Shown: in pieces, positions 7,247-15,603 of the stretch | Layout: each line of letters opens with the position of its first letter | Numbering within the stretch: position 1 is the stretch's first letter | Origin: DATGKG01 sp963851325 | Lineage (GTDB): Bacteria > Desulfobacterota > Binatia > Binatales > Binataceae | Direction: 5' to 3' | DNA length: 64,000 nt | NCBI GenBank assembly: GCA_963851325.1 | Contig: CAWKOR010000001.1 | Location: 2,046,001-2,110,000 of the forward strand | Notes under the pieces: model-generated | Database searches by the model: none | What the model was told of the DNA's origin: nothing | Seen by the model: the letters and a program-made list of their open reading frames with translations, nothing else | Program-made: the position numbers and the translations under genes

Positions 7247-8268
7247 AACTCAAGGACCTCGCATCGAGGCTGGGACGCGAATTTCGCGGCGATGGCGAGG
7301 TCGACATTTTCATGCCCGCGCCGATCGAAGCCGCCGGGCCCGGCACCATAATCTTCGTGGCCAATGACAAGTATGCGCCGATGCTCGAAACGACCTCGGC
7401 GGCATGCGTGATCGTTCTCGAACAATTCGCCGCGCGCGCCAAATGCCCGGTGCTGATCAGCCCCAATCCGTATTTCGATTTCTCACGCGTGTTGGAGATC
7501 TTTTTTCCGCCGCTCAAACCGGCACCCGGAATCGATCCGACCGCGCACATCGCGCCCGATGCGATCATCGGCGAGAATGCTTCAATTGGTGCGCTGGCTG
7601 TGATCGGAGCGCGTGTGCGCATCGGCAAGAATACGGTCATCCATCCTCATGCGGTGATCTATCCCGGCGTCACCATCGGCGACGACTTCACTTGTCACAG
7701 TCACGTCTCGATTCGCGAAGGCGTGTCGATCGGAAATCGCGTGGCGCTGCTCAGCGGCGCGGTCATCGGCGCCGACGGCTTCGGGTTCGGCGAACATGCT
7801 GGCGGGCTGTTCAAGATTCCGCAGGTGGGCACGGTGGTGATCGAGGATGACGTCGAGATTGGCTCCAACTCGACCATCGATCGCGCGACCATCGGCGCGA
7901 CGATTTTGCATCGCGGCGTCAAGCTCGACGACCAGGTGCATATCGGCCACAACTGCGAAATCGGCGAGTACTCGCGCTTCGCGGCGCTGGTCGGGATCGC
8001 CGGCTCCACGAAGATCGGGGAATGGTGCCAGTTTGGCGGCAATTCGGGATGCGCCGATCACGTGACAGTCGGTGACCGGGTGCTGGTCGCTGCGAAGTCG
8101 GGCATCCACGCCGATGTCGCCAGTGATACGATCGTCGGAGGAGTACCGGCGGTCGATGTTCGGCAGTGGCGTCGGTACGCGATGGCGCTGCCGCGGTTGC
8201 CGGAATTGGTTCGACGGATGCGTGCGCTGGAGGATCGCGTCGAACGCCTCATCAAAAGCTCGGGTTGA
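7243..8268 (+). CDS. lpxD: UDP-3-O-(3-hydroxyacyl)glucosamine N-acyltransferase
   Basis: 341 residues, the normal length of LpxD. N-terminal uridine-binding domain (MKLKDLASRLGREFRGDG, PCPVLISPNPYFDFSRVLE type region) followed by a left-handed beta-helix of hexapeptide repeats (IGENASIGALAVIGARV, VTIGDDFTCHSHVSI, ADGFGFGEHAGG, IGSNSTIDRATIG) with the catalytic-region QVHIGHNCEIG. The C-terminal helix starts at LPRLPELVRRMRALEDRVE. It transfers a 3-hydroxyacyl chain from ACP in lipid A synthesis. ATGA overlap with waaF. Confidence 0.95.
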   Translation: MKLKDLASRLGREFRGDGEVDIFMPAPIEAAGPGTIIFVANDKYAPMLETTSAACVIVLEQFAARAKCPVLISPNPYFDFSRVLEIFFPPLKPAPGIDPTAHIAPDAIIGENASIGALAVIGARVRIGKNTVIHPHAVIYPGVTIGDDFTCHSHVSIREGVSIGNRVALLSGAVIGADGFGFGEHAGGLFKIPQVGTVVIEDDVEIGSNSTIDRATIGATILHRGVKLDDQVHIGHNCEIGEYSRFAALVGIAGSTKIGEWCQFGGNSGCADHVTVGDRVLVAAKSGIHADVASDTIVGGVPAVDVRQWRRYAMALPRLPELVRRMRALEDRVERLIKSSG

Positions 8269-8278
8269 ACTCAAGGTC

Positions 8279-8524
8279 ATGAAAATCTGGAATGCCGTCC
8301 TTTTGGTCTTCGCGCTCGGTCTTGCTGGTATCGCCCTTTCCGGATGTCCTCTGCTGATGATCGGCAGTCTCGGCTACACCGGCTACCAGTACCACGAGAA
8401 GGAGGGCGTCTTCGCTCCGGGCCAGGTCTTCGGAGGTCCCGCGCCCGAGGACAAGGACAAGAAGCCGTCAGCCCAGGGTTCCGCCGCGAAAGCACCGCCG
8501 CCGAACGATGACAGCATCGAGTGA
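8279..8524 (+). CDS. Small putative lipoprotein
   Basis: 81 residues. N-terminal MKIWNAVLLVFALGLAGIALSGC with lipobox ALSGC, then a short Gly/Tyr region (MIGSLGYTGYQYHEKEG) and a charged, Pro-rich, likely disordered tail. Starts 10 bases after lpxD with AAGG upstream, so it belongs to that operon. Function unknown. Confidence 0.65.
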   Translation: MKIWNAVLLVFALGLAGIALSGCPLLMIGSLGYTGYQYHEKEGVFAPGQVFGGPAPEDKDKKPSAQGSAAKAPPPNDDSIE

Positions 8525-8539
8525 TTCAGGCCCGATGCA

Positions 8540-8575
8540 GGCGGGTTCGGCGGGAACCGCCACCCTTGTTTTCCG
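8540..8575 (+). terminator. Probable terminator after the waaF-lpxD operon
   Basis: GGCGG-TTC pairs with GAA-CCGCC (one bulged G), followed by ACCCTTGTTTT. It begins 16 bases after the lipoprotein stop. Confidence 0.6.
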
Positions 8576-8612
8576 GTTACATGATCAGAGAGGATCATAA
8601 AGGAGTTCCGGG

Positions 8613-9206
8613 GTGAAAAGTCTCCTCACACGCCGCGCGTTCGTGATGGGCTCGCTGATGGGCGCCGCCGCGGTCGCCATCGACAAGACGTTGCTGCGCG
8701 CGGCCGATGGTTCGACCGACGACGGATCGGGCGGAATCCAAAAGGTCTCGATTGTCGAGTTCACCAACGCAGGTCAAAAGAAGGGAATCGTCATGGCTGA
8801 CAAAGTTGTGAAAACCGACGCTGAGTGGAAGAAAATCCTCTCGCCGGAGCAGTTTAACGTCGCGCGCAAGGCCGGTACCGAACCGCCCTTCTCCAACAAG
8901 TATGCCGAATGGCATGAGAAGGGCATCTTTCGATGCGTATGCTGCGGAACCGCGCTGTTCAGTTCGGACACCAAGTTTGACTCGGGCACCGGATGGCCGA
9001 GCTTCTGGCAACCGATCGCGCCGGAAAATGTCGAAACCAAGGCCGACAACAGTCTCTTCATGAGGCGCACTGAAGTGGCGTGCAAGCGCTGCGATGCGCA
9101 CCTCGGCCACGTCTTCGAAGATGGACCGGCTCCGACCGGATTGCGCTACTGCATGAACTCCGCGGCGCTGGATTTCGTGAAGTCCGACACTCCCGAAAAG
9201 ACCTGA
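8613..9206 (+). CDS. msrB: Peptide-methionine (R)-S-oxide reductase with Tat-like signal
   Basis: 197 residues. The N terminus TRRAFVMGSLMGAAAVAI is a twin-arginine-like signal, suggesting export. The MsrB domain follows: VVKTDAEWKKILSPEQFNVARKAGTE, zinc Cys pairs in CVCCG and CKRCDAHLGHVF, GTGWPSFW, and the catalytic Cys in GLRYCMNSAAL. It reduces methionine-R-sulfoxide in proteins, here probably in the periplasm. Start is GTG 8613 with AAGGAG (8600-8605) at good spacing. The active site is Cys, not Sec. It adds to the redox-defence content of this side of the window. Confidence 0.93.
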   Translation: MKSLLTRRAFVMGSLMGAAAVAIDKTLLRAADGSTDDGSGGIQKVSIVEFTNAGQKKGIVMADKVVKTDAEWKKILSPEQFNVARKAGTEPPFSNKYAEWHEKGIFRCVCCGTALFSSDTKFDSGTGWPSFWQPIAPENVETKADNSLFMRRTEVACKRCDAHLGHVFEDGPAPTGLRYCMNSAALDFVKSDTPEKT

Positions 9207-9254
9207 ACCGCACGTGCAGCACAGATTCGAGTAGCCGGTTTTTCGAAGGGCCGG

Positions 9255-10139
9255 CTACTTCAGAAAATCTGCGATCAGTTGGTTGACCTGGTCCGGCTTC
9301 TCCTGATGGACGAAGTGTCCGGCTCCGTCGATGATCTCGATTTTCAATCCGCGCGGAAAATATGCCGCCATTCCTTCGGTCAGTTCCGCACCGATGCATC
9401 CGTCGCTGCGTCCTTGCAGCATCATCGCGGGCACCTCGATCGGACGTGGCGGAGCGGGGGGCGCAGCATCCGGCTGCGGTGGCTTGAACAGCGGTCCGAG
9501 TGTCGCGCGATAGTAACCGAGCGCGGCCGCGGTGGTGCCCGGCGCGCGGAAGCATCGCTTGAGCGCTTCCATGTCTTCGGGCGCCCATTTCCATCCGGGC
9601 GACCAATCCGCCCAGATTTTTTCCAGGAAGGCGAAGTCGTTAAGCGACACCGCCATCTCGGCGATCAGGCTCTGAAAATAGTACATGTACCAGGAGCGCT
9701 TCTGCTGCGCGTAGTTGGTGGCGAGCGACTGGAAGAATTGCGGGCCGTATGGGACCGCGGCGGTAATCAGCTTGCGAATCTTTTTCGGCGCAACCCCTGC
9801 CGCCTCATATGCCGCGACGGCGCCCCAATCGTGACCGAACAATACCGCGTCGCTCGCGCCCAGCGCGTCGATGAGCGCGAGAGCGTCCTCGCCCAGTGCG
9901 CCGATGTCGTAGCGTCCGTCGGGCGCGGCGCCAGTGGGGGCATAGCCGCGCATGAACGGCGCCACCACATGGAATCCCGCATCGGCCAGCATCGGCATCT
10001 GATGCCGAAACGAATGCGCGGTGTCCGGAAATCCGTGCAGGCATAGGACCAGCGGACCGGCCCCGGCCTCCAGGACATGAAAATCAATTCCCGAAGCGCG
10101 AACCACGCGGTTTTTTTCGGACACCTGTCCAGCCATCAT
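9255..10139 (-). CDS. Alpha/beta hydrolase, epoxide hydrolase/dehalogenase-like
   Basis: 294 residues. LCLHGFPDTAHSFRHQMPML is the oxyanion region (HGFPD), VLFGHDWGAVAAYEAAG carries an Asp nucleophile (GHDWG) as in epoxide hydrolases and haloalkane dehalogenases, and GAGHFVHQEKPDQV carries the catalytic His. A lid domain lies between. Two ATGs (10139 and 10136) directly follow the stop of the upstream cupin gene; a GAGG lies 3-6 bases before them, so the two genes are translationally coupled. Substrate unknown. Confidence 0.87.
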   Translation of the reverse strand: MMAGQVSEKNRVVRASGIDFHVLEAGAGPLVLCLHGFPDTAHSFRHQMPMLADAGFHVVAPFMRGYAPTGAAPDGRYDIGALGEDALALIDALGASDAVLFGHDWGAVAAYEAAGVAPKKIRKLITAAVPYGPQFFQSLATNYAQQKRSWYMYYFQSLIAEMAVSLNDFAFLEKIWADWSPGWKWAPEDMEALKRCFRAPGTTAAALGYYRATLGPLFKPPQPDAAPPAPPRPIEVPAMMLQGRSDGCIGAELTEGMAAYFPRGLKIEIIDGAGHFVHQEKPDQVNQLIADFLK

Positions 10140-10682
10140 CTACCTCGATTTTCCGGACTTGCCGGGCAGCGGTTTCGCATCGACCAACACGCCGACCAGC
10201 AGCGCCGTCTTGTTTCCCCGGTTCACCCACGCGTGATTGGTGCCGCGCTGCACGACCACGTCAAACGGCTTGAGCGCGACCTCGCCCTTGTCGAGGATCA
10301 AGGTCACTTCGCCATCGAGCAGGACCACGTAATCGATAGTGCGCGTGGTATGCATGCCAGGCCCGCGCGAAGTATCGGGACGGCAATGCTCGCCACCCAT
10401 CGCTTTGAATCCCGCCGCGCTCATCTCCTCGAGTTCGCGGGCGGAGAGGCTTTTGTTCTCCGGCTCCAGGGTGAAGAAGCGGCAAGCGCTACCACCGTCG
10501 GGAGGTTCGAGAATCACCGGACGTTTGCCGAGATCGCCCTTGATGGAATTATCCGCCATCCCGTCGGTGACCCAGACCTCGCCGAGTCCTCCGAGGATCG
10601 AACCGGGCGGTCCGTCGATCGCAACGATTGATTTTCCGTCCGCATCGAAACCGGTAACGACGCGCCGAGTTTTTTCGATCAT
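10140..10682 (-). CDS. Cupin-domain protein
   Basis: 180 residues. The cupin barrel is near the C terminus: IDYVVLLDGEVTLILDKGEV, then RGTNHAWVNRGNKTALLVGV, matching cupin motifs 1 and 2 with a metal-type His. The N-terminal part is VVTGFDADGKSIVAIDG. Start ATG 10682 chosen because GGAGG lies 5 bases upstream; the ATG at 10694 overlaps that ribosome site. Coupled to the following hydrolase. May be an isomerase, dioxygenase or sensor; undetermined. Confidence 0.8.
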   Translation of the reverse strand: MIEKTRRVVTGFDADGKSIVAIDGPPGSILGGLGEVWVTDGMADNSIKGDLGKRPVILEPPDGGSACRFFTLEPENKSLSARELEEMSAAGFKAMGGEHCRPDTSRGPGMHTTRTIDYVVLLDGEVTLILDKGEVALKPFDVVVQRGTNHAWVNRGNKTALLVGVLVDAKPLPGKSGKSR

Positions 10683-11138
10683 GGGAGCCTCCAAATTCGC
10701 AACCTGAAAGCACCGCTATCGCCACTTCGAGGCGATTGCAAGGCGCAGGTTCGGGTCCACGGCGAGGCGAAACCAGGAGCGACTAATTTTGGACAAAGGG
10801 GTATAATGCGTGGTTGGTGACGGCGGGAAACGACAATGCGAGGGATCGAGCGATCGAAAGCGGAGGAATTTACCAAACGAAGCCAAACTCTCCTTATAGA
10901 ATCAGCACTTTTTCAAATGAACCTCGCGATCGAAGCCAATTTGGTGGGAAAACGCGCCAGTTTCTGTCGCGGATGTGTTCGGGCCGTCGGAGTGCCGCTC
11001 GCGCACAACGTATTTTGCAAAAACAAAGCCACTTTGTGCCCATGAAACCTCGACTTTCTTCTGCGGTGGCATCATATCAACGATCAGGATCGGAGGGGGT
11101 CTCGGCTCTTTATCGACTAAGTGTCGGTAGTCCAGTTC
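10683..11138. other. Intergenic, about 450 bases, no supported gene
   Basis: Lies between the 5' end of the cupin gene and the 3' end of the aminotransferase gene. A perfect TATAAT is at 10802-10807 on the plus strand without a good -35 at 17 bases. The stretch 10850-11060 is more A/T-rich than the flanks. Small frames at 10836-11045 and 10814-11149 show nothing recognisable. It may be a relic of an older insertion. Confidence 0.4.
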
Positions 11139-12398
11139 TCAACCGGTGATCGAGGCTACATCGTGCAACGCCTGGGACGCTCGTTCGATGATCTCGGTCA
11201 TCAAGTCATCGGTCATAACCGTTGAGAGCGCAATCATGCCGCGCGGCGCGATGAACAAGCCGTGATTCAGCATCGCGAGATGGAACTCGGCAATCAGCTT
11301 CGCATCATCGCGCGCGATCGTTGGCGGCGGCGGATCATTGAGGAAGAAGACGTTCATCAACGATCCGATGCGCCGCACCGAGAACGGCAACTCCACCGCA
11401 GTGGCGGCTTTCTTGAGCTCGCGCGCGAGACGATCGCCGAGGCGATCCATCGTGTCGATGCGCTCCCTGGTCAGTTCGCGAACCGAGACCACGCCTGCCG
11501 CGCAGGTCAGCGGATTTCCATTGAAGGTTCCCGAATGCCATAGCGCGCCGCGATTGCGCGGATCGAGGCACGACATCAGCGACTCGGCGCCGCCGAGCGC
11601 GCCGACCGGAAGTCCTCCACCGATGATCTTTCCCATCATCGTGAGGTCGGGCTGGACATCGAAGAGCTGCTGCGCGCCGCCGGTCGCAAGCCGCAGCGTG
11701 ATGACTTCATCGATCACGAATATGGTACCGGCGCGGCGCGTCGCTTCGCGTACCCGAGTGAGAAATCCCGGCGGAGGAATCACCACGCCCGACGAGCCAA
11801 GGACCGGCTCGAGGAACACCGCGGCAATCTCCTTGCCGCGCTCGGAGAGCAGCGCCTCGAAGGCATTGGGATCGCCGAAGTCCGCGAGGATGGTGCGCTC
11901 ACCCTCCTGCCCTGCGAGGCCCACTTCGAGATCGTCGTACGACCCATGATAGCCATGGCGCGCCATCAGGATGAGTTTGCGTCCGGTCATCCGGCGCGCG
12001 ACGTGCGCCGCCAACATTCCGGCCTCGGTTCCCGAGTTGCAGAAGCGGACCTGCTCGATCGACTGGACGCGCTGGCACAGCAGTTCGGCCAACTCGACCT
12101 GTGCATGAGATCGCGCGGGCCACGCGGTACCGCGCCCCGCCGCACCTCTGATCGCAACGACGATCGGCGGATACGCGTTGCCATGCACCAGGCTGGTGTA
12201 GTTGCCGAGCAGATCGATGTACCGGTTGCCATCGGCGTCGAACAGGAAGGGACCTTCGCCGCGAACCATCGTGAGTGAGTAGGGGCGATACTGCTGGACC
12301 GAGCGGGTGTCGCCACCGGGCATCACACGCTCGGCGCGCTTCGCGACTGCGGCCGATTTAGCGGTGGTCGACCAATAGCGCTCCTCGATCGTGCTCAT
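11139..12398 (-). CDS. Class III aminotransferase, glutamate-1-semialdehyde aminomutase-like
   Basis: 419 residues. Fold-type I PLP enzyme: MPGGDTRSVQQYRPYSLTMV, DADGNRYIDLLGNYTSLVHG, FCNSGTEAGMLAAHVAR (phosphate-binding), IFVIDEVIT (PLP-ring Asp) and MMGKIIGGGLPVGALGG with the Schiff-base Lys. The N-terminal MPGG and the overall shape match the HemL-like branch. The genomic context (catabolic hydrolases) suggests an amine or amino acid transaminase rather than tetrapyrrole synthesis. GGAGAGGGGA precedes the start. Confidence 0.87.
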   Translation of the reverse strand: MSTIEERYWSTTAKSAAVAKRAERVMPGGDTRSVQQYRPYSLTMVRGEGPFLFDADGNRYIDLLGNYTSLVHGNAYPPIVVAIRGAAGRGTAWPARSHAQVELAELLCQRVQSIEQVRFCNSGTEAGMLAAHVARRMTGRKLILMARHGYHGSYDDLEVGLAGQEGERTILADFGDPNAFEALLSERGKEIAAVFLEPVLGSSGVVIPPPGFLTRVREATRRAGTIFVIDEVITLRLATGGAQQLFDVQPDLTMMGKIIGGGLPVGALGGAESLMSCLDPRNRGALWHSGTFNGNPLTCAAGVVSVRELTRERIDTMDRLGDRLARELKKAATAVELPFSVRRIGSLMNVFFLNDPPPPTIARDDAKLIAEFHLAMLNHGLFIAPRGMIALSTVMTDDLMTEIIERASQALHDVASITG

Positions 12399-12439
12399 CG
12401 GATTCCCCTCTCCCCGTTGGGTTTACGGCTGCGAATTGA

Positions 12440-13261
12440 TCATTGTCGCTGGCGCCTTGGTCGCTGCACCATCTTGAGCGCGGTCCGCTTCGCGCTTTTG
12501 ATCGGGGTTACGTTGGACTGCGGCAACAGTTCGTAGACCGAAATGTGGTTCGCGCTTTCCGAAGTGAATGGGCGCCGATCCCATCCGCCCCATCGCTCGC
12601 GCAAACGCATCCCAGCGATATGCGCCATCAGGTCAAGTTCGGCAGGATAAACGAAACGAAGCTCGACCGGGTATCTATGAATTCCGTCGTCATCGATCAC
12701 GATGAACTGCGAGCGCACATACTGCAGCGCCGCATCGAGCTTACTGACCTCTATCAGAGTGCGTTCGTCCGAAATCAAGGGCGTGGAGGTACGCCGGCCA
12801 GCGCGATCATATCGGGTGAGGTCAGGAACAAACGCCTCGATGACGAATGCGCCGTCAGGAGTGAGACGCTTGGCGACGCGGGTGAAGCATCGCACCTGGT
12901 CCTCCTGCGTGCGGATTCCGAAGAAGGTGTTGAAAACGACGTAGATGAGCGAGAAGCGGCCGCCGATTTTCAGATTGGCAAAGTTGCCTATTTCAACCGG
13001 GATCTCCGCACCGCCCGGCTTGCTGCGAAGCTTCTCAACCATCGCAGGCGAAGCATCGACTCCGTGTATTCTAATGCCGCGCTGCGCGAGCGGAAGCGCG
13101 ATTCGTCCGGTGCCGATGCCGAGTTCGAGCACCCGCCGGCCCTTCGCCAGCGGCGCGAGGAAATCAACTGCCTCGGATGCGTCGTAGCGCATGCTGTCGT
13201 TGACGCTGTCGTAAACCTCGGCGATGCGCTCGCCGTAGGTGGATTCGTCGTAGTCGGCCAT
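12440..13261 (-). CDS. Class I SAM-dependent methyltransferase
   Basis: 273 residues. SAM-binding motif I VLELGIGTGRIALPLAQRG, motif II IHGVDASPAMVEKL, and motif IV region FSLIYVVFNTFFGI. The N terminus contains YDESTYGERIAEVYDSVNDSM, typical of small-molecule methyltransferases. A basic tail ends the protein. 41 bases upstream of the aminotransferase in the same direction. Substrate unknown. Confidence 0.85.
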   Translation of the reverse strand: MADYDESTYGERIAEVYDSVNDSMRYDASEAVDFLAPLAKGRRVLELGIGTGRIALPLAQRGIRIHGVDASPAMVEKLRSKPGGAEIPVEIGNFANLKIGGRFSLIYVVFNTFFGIRTQEDQVRCFTRVAKRLTPDGAFVIEAFVPDLTRYDRAGRRTSTPLISDERTLIEVSKLDAALQYVRSQFIVIDDDGIHRYPVELRFVYPAELDLMAHIAGMRLRERWGGWDRRPFTSESANHISVYELLPQSNVTPIKSAKRTALKMVQRPRRQRQ

Positions 13262-13298
13262 GAGGGCACAAAATCAAACCGGCGCGGTCAGCGTCAAC

Positions 13299-13703
13299 TC
13301 ATTTGATCGCCGCGATCGCTTCGATCTCCACCAGCAGCCCGTCGACCGCAAGCGAATGCACGCCGACCAGCGTTGACGCTGGCGGCTCAGCACCATCTGG
13401 AAACAGAATCGCGCGCGCCTCACGCATCGCGGCATAGTCGGAAGCTTTGTACTGCACGATGTAGGTGTTCATCTTGACGATGTCGGATGGCTTCGCGCCC
13501 ACGCCGGCGAGCGCCACGATCAGATTGTGCGCAACCTGCTTTATCTGCGTGGTCAAATCGCCTGGCCCGACAATTTTCCCTTCCTTGTCGATTGCGACCT
13601 GCCCCGCGATGAACGCGAGCTTCTGCGCGCCCTCGATGGTTACGACATGCGAGTAGCCGCGCGGCGTGAGCAACGTATCGGGATTGATGTTCTTCCGTTC
13701 CAT
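13299..13703 (-). CDS. RidA-superfamily (YjgF/YER057c/UK114) protein
   Basis: 134 residues. LAFIAGQVAIDKEGKIVG, DIVKMNTYIVQ and the ending GLLVEIEAIAAIK define the Rid fold, which forms trimers. The usual active-site Arg of imine deaminases (in the PARS motif) is missing: the region reads PPASTLVGVHSL. It is thus likely a Rid subfamily member without classic imine deaminase activity. Start ATG 13703 has GAGG 6 bases upstream. Sits between the glycosylase and the methyltransferase in one run. Confidence 0.87.
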   Translation of the reverse strand: MERKNINPDTLLTPRGYSHVVTIEGAQKLAFIAGQVAIDKEGKIVGPGDLTTQIKQVAHNLIVALAGVGAKPSDIVKMNTYIVQYKASDYAAMREARAILFPDGAEPPASTLVGVHSLAVDGLLVEIEAIAAIK

Positions 13704-13767
13704 AGACTGCCTCACTGATTTTCAGATCGCGCGGATTATCGCACGGAGAGAACGGCTTCGTCGAACC

Positions 13768-14676
13768 TCAAGCGCGCACGATTCCCTTGTCGGCCAGCGC
13801 ATTGACCAGCAGATGGAAGTAGATGAAGCCGCCCCACGCATGCCATCGCGCGATCGCCTGGCCGACGCCGGCATAGTCGAGTTCGTCCTCGATGCCGAGG
13901 TAGGCGCGCAGTCCATTGCGTCCACCGACATCGTCGCCCGGGAAAATGTTGAACCTGCCGAAGCCGCGCAGGAGCACGTATTCAGCGGTCCAGCGGCCGA
14001 CACCGGAAAGCTTGCTCAGCTCCTCGATCGCCGCGTCATCTTTCAGGTTCGCGAGAGTCTCGAAGTCGCCATTCGTCGACGCCAGTTGCGCGAGGCCAAT
14101 GAGGTATCGCGCCTTCGGGCGACTGAGGCCGAGCGCGCGAAGATCTTCGACCTCGGCGCGCGCGATGTCGGCAGCCCCGGCGCAGGCATGAAGTCTCATT
14201 CCATCGACGTCGATAGTTCGCCCGTACTTCTCGGCGATTCGATTGACCACGTGCATCCCGGCGGTGAGCGAAACCAGCTGGCATGCGACCGCGTTGGTGA
14301 AAGCTTCGAAGTTGGTTGGAAAGCGCACCGGCTTCATGCCCTTGAGCCGATTGACCAGCGGGCCAAGGGCGGCATCCTTGCGCGCGAGGCGGTAGAAATC
14401 GCGCAAATCGATCGACAGTCCGAGGATCCGATTTACGATCGGCTCGACTTTCTTTTTCGACGATCCGCTCGCGACGATCTCAAGCTCTGCTGATTTGGGC
14501 GGCGCTACCTGACGGACCGCGATCGCGACTGGATCGCCATCGACGACGATTACCCGGCGATAAGTGTCGCCATCGAAATGATCGATGGTGTTGTGGGGTC
14601 GGCGACGAATCGCCCATGCGGTCAGATCCAAACGAAACGGCGGGACCGGCTTAAGCCTGAAACTGACTTCGCCCAT
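13768..14676 (-). CDS. DNA-3-methyladenine glycosylase II (AlkA-like, HhH-GPD)
   Basis: 302 residues. The N-terminal beta domain is AlkA-N-like. The helix-hairpin-helix is LSGVGRWTAEYVLLRG, followed by NIFPGDDVGGRNG, whose Asp matches the catalytic Asp after the HhH in AlkA. Before it lie FEAFTNAVACQLVSLTAGMHVVNRI and LGLSRPKARYLIGLA, standard HhH-GPD helices. It should excise alkylated purines. The catabolic neighbours give no obvious functional link, so it may only be co-transcribed. Confidence 0.88.
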   Translation of the reverse strand: MGEVSFRLKPVPPFRLDLTAWAIRRRPHNTIDHFDGDTYRRVIVVDGDPVAIAVRQVAPPKSAELEIVASGSSKKKVEPIVNRILGLSIDLRDFYRLARKDAALGPLVNRLKGMKPVRFPTNFEAFTNAVACQLVSLTAGMHVVNRIAEKYGRTIDVDGMRLHACAGAADIARAEVEDLRALGLSRPKARYLIGLAQLASTNGDFETLANLKDDAAIEELSKLSGVGRWTAEYVLLRGFGRFNIFPGDDVGGRNGLRAYLGIEDELDYAGVGQAIARWHAWGGFIYFHLLVNALADKGIVRA

Positions 14677-14716
14677 CCCGCCGGTTCTATCATCTATATG
14701 CAGGTGCTGCGCGAGG

Positions 14717-15559
14717 TCAGCGCATCTTGGCCATCACCTTCGCGTAGTTGTCGATCATCGGCATCACGGTTTCGCGCGGCGCCGGAGGCAGCGGGAACAG
14801 CAGCCGCTCAAAGCCCAAATCGATTAGCTGCTTCAGCACATCTTCTTTTCCCGGCGCGCCGAACAGCGACAGCGAGAGCTTCTTTCGTCCGCGCGCCTTC
14901 TCGGCTTCGCGTAGTTGCTTGATAGCGGATGGCCAGTCGGCGCCGGGACGATTGATCGGGAGCCATCCGTCGCAATAGTCGGCGACGCGCTCGAAGACTT
15001 TCTTTGATCCCGAACCCATCAGGACGGGCGGACCGCCCGGCTGCACCGGTTTGGGATACGACCAGATCTTGTCGAAGTTGACGAACTCGCCGTGGAATTC
15101 GGCCTCTTCCTTGGTCCAGATTTCCTTCATCGCGAGAATTTTCTCGCGTACCGTCTTCCAACGCTTCCTGGAATTTGCACCGTGATTTTCCATCTCCTCG
15201 ACGTTCCATCCGCCACCGATTCCAAACAGCATGCGCCCGTGGGAGATCATGTCGAGTGATGCGACTTCCTTCGCGAGCACAATCGGATCGCGTTCGATGA
15301 CGAGGCATACTCCCGTGCCGAGTTTGAGCTTCTTGGTAACCGCGGCCGCCGCACCGAGCGCGACGAACGGATCGTGCGTATGCCAATACTCCTTCGGAAG
15401 ATCGGTGCCACCGGGGAATGGAGTCTTTCGCGAGGCCGGAATGTGCGTATGCTCCGGGAAGAACAGCGACTCGAAGCCGCGTTCTTCCGCAGCAATAGCC
15501 AATTCGATCGGCTGGATCGCATAGTCAGTCGGGAACATGAACAGTCCGAAATCAGCCAT
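14717..15559 (-). CDS. LLM-class F420-dependent oxidoreductase
   Basis: 280 residues, luciferase-like TIM barrel. Motifs: DFGLFMFPTDYAIQPIELAIAAEERG, ESLFFPEHTHIP, HDPFVALGAAAAVTKKLKLGTGVCLV, then RMLFGIGGGWNVEEMENHG. This pattern is that of the TIGR03619-like F420 subfamily, implying a deazaflavin cofactor. GGAG lies 9 bases before the start. It follows the amidohydrolase by 44 bases, suggesting one catabolic operon. Substrate unknown. Confidence 0.9.
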   Translation of the reverse strand: MADFGLFMFPTDYAIQPIELAIAAEERGFESLFFPEHTHIPASRKTPFPGGTDLPKEYWHTHDPFVALGAAAAVTKKLKLGTGVCLVIERDPIVLAKEVASLDMISHGRMLFGIGGGWNVEEMENHGANSRKRWKTVREKILAMKEIWTKEEAEFHGEFVNFDKIWSYPKPVQPGGPPVLMGSGSKKVFERVADYCDGWLPINRPGADWPSAIKQLREAEKARGRKKLSLSLFGAPGKEDVLKQLIDLGFERLLFPLPPAPRETVMPMIDNYAKVMAKMR

Positions 15560-15603
15560 CGCAATTACTCCTCATTTATCCAGTCAGATAGTCAGTGCAT
15601 TGC

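Noticed and set aside
10802..10807. Promoter for a small gene in the 10.7-11.1 kb gap
   Set aside because: TATAAT is perfect but no -35 lies at 16-18 bases, and the frames downstream show nothing recognisable.
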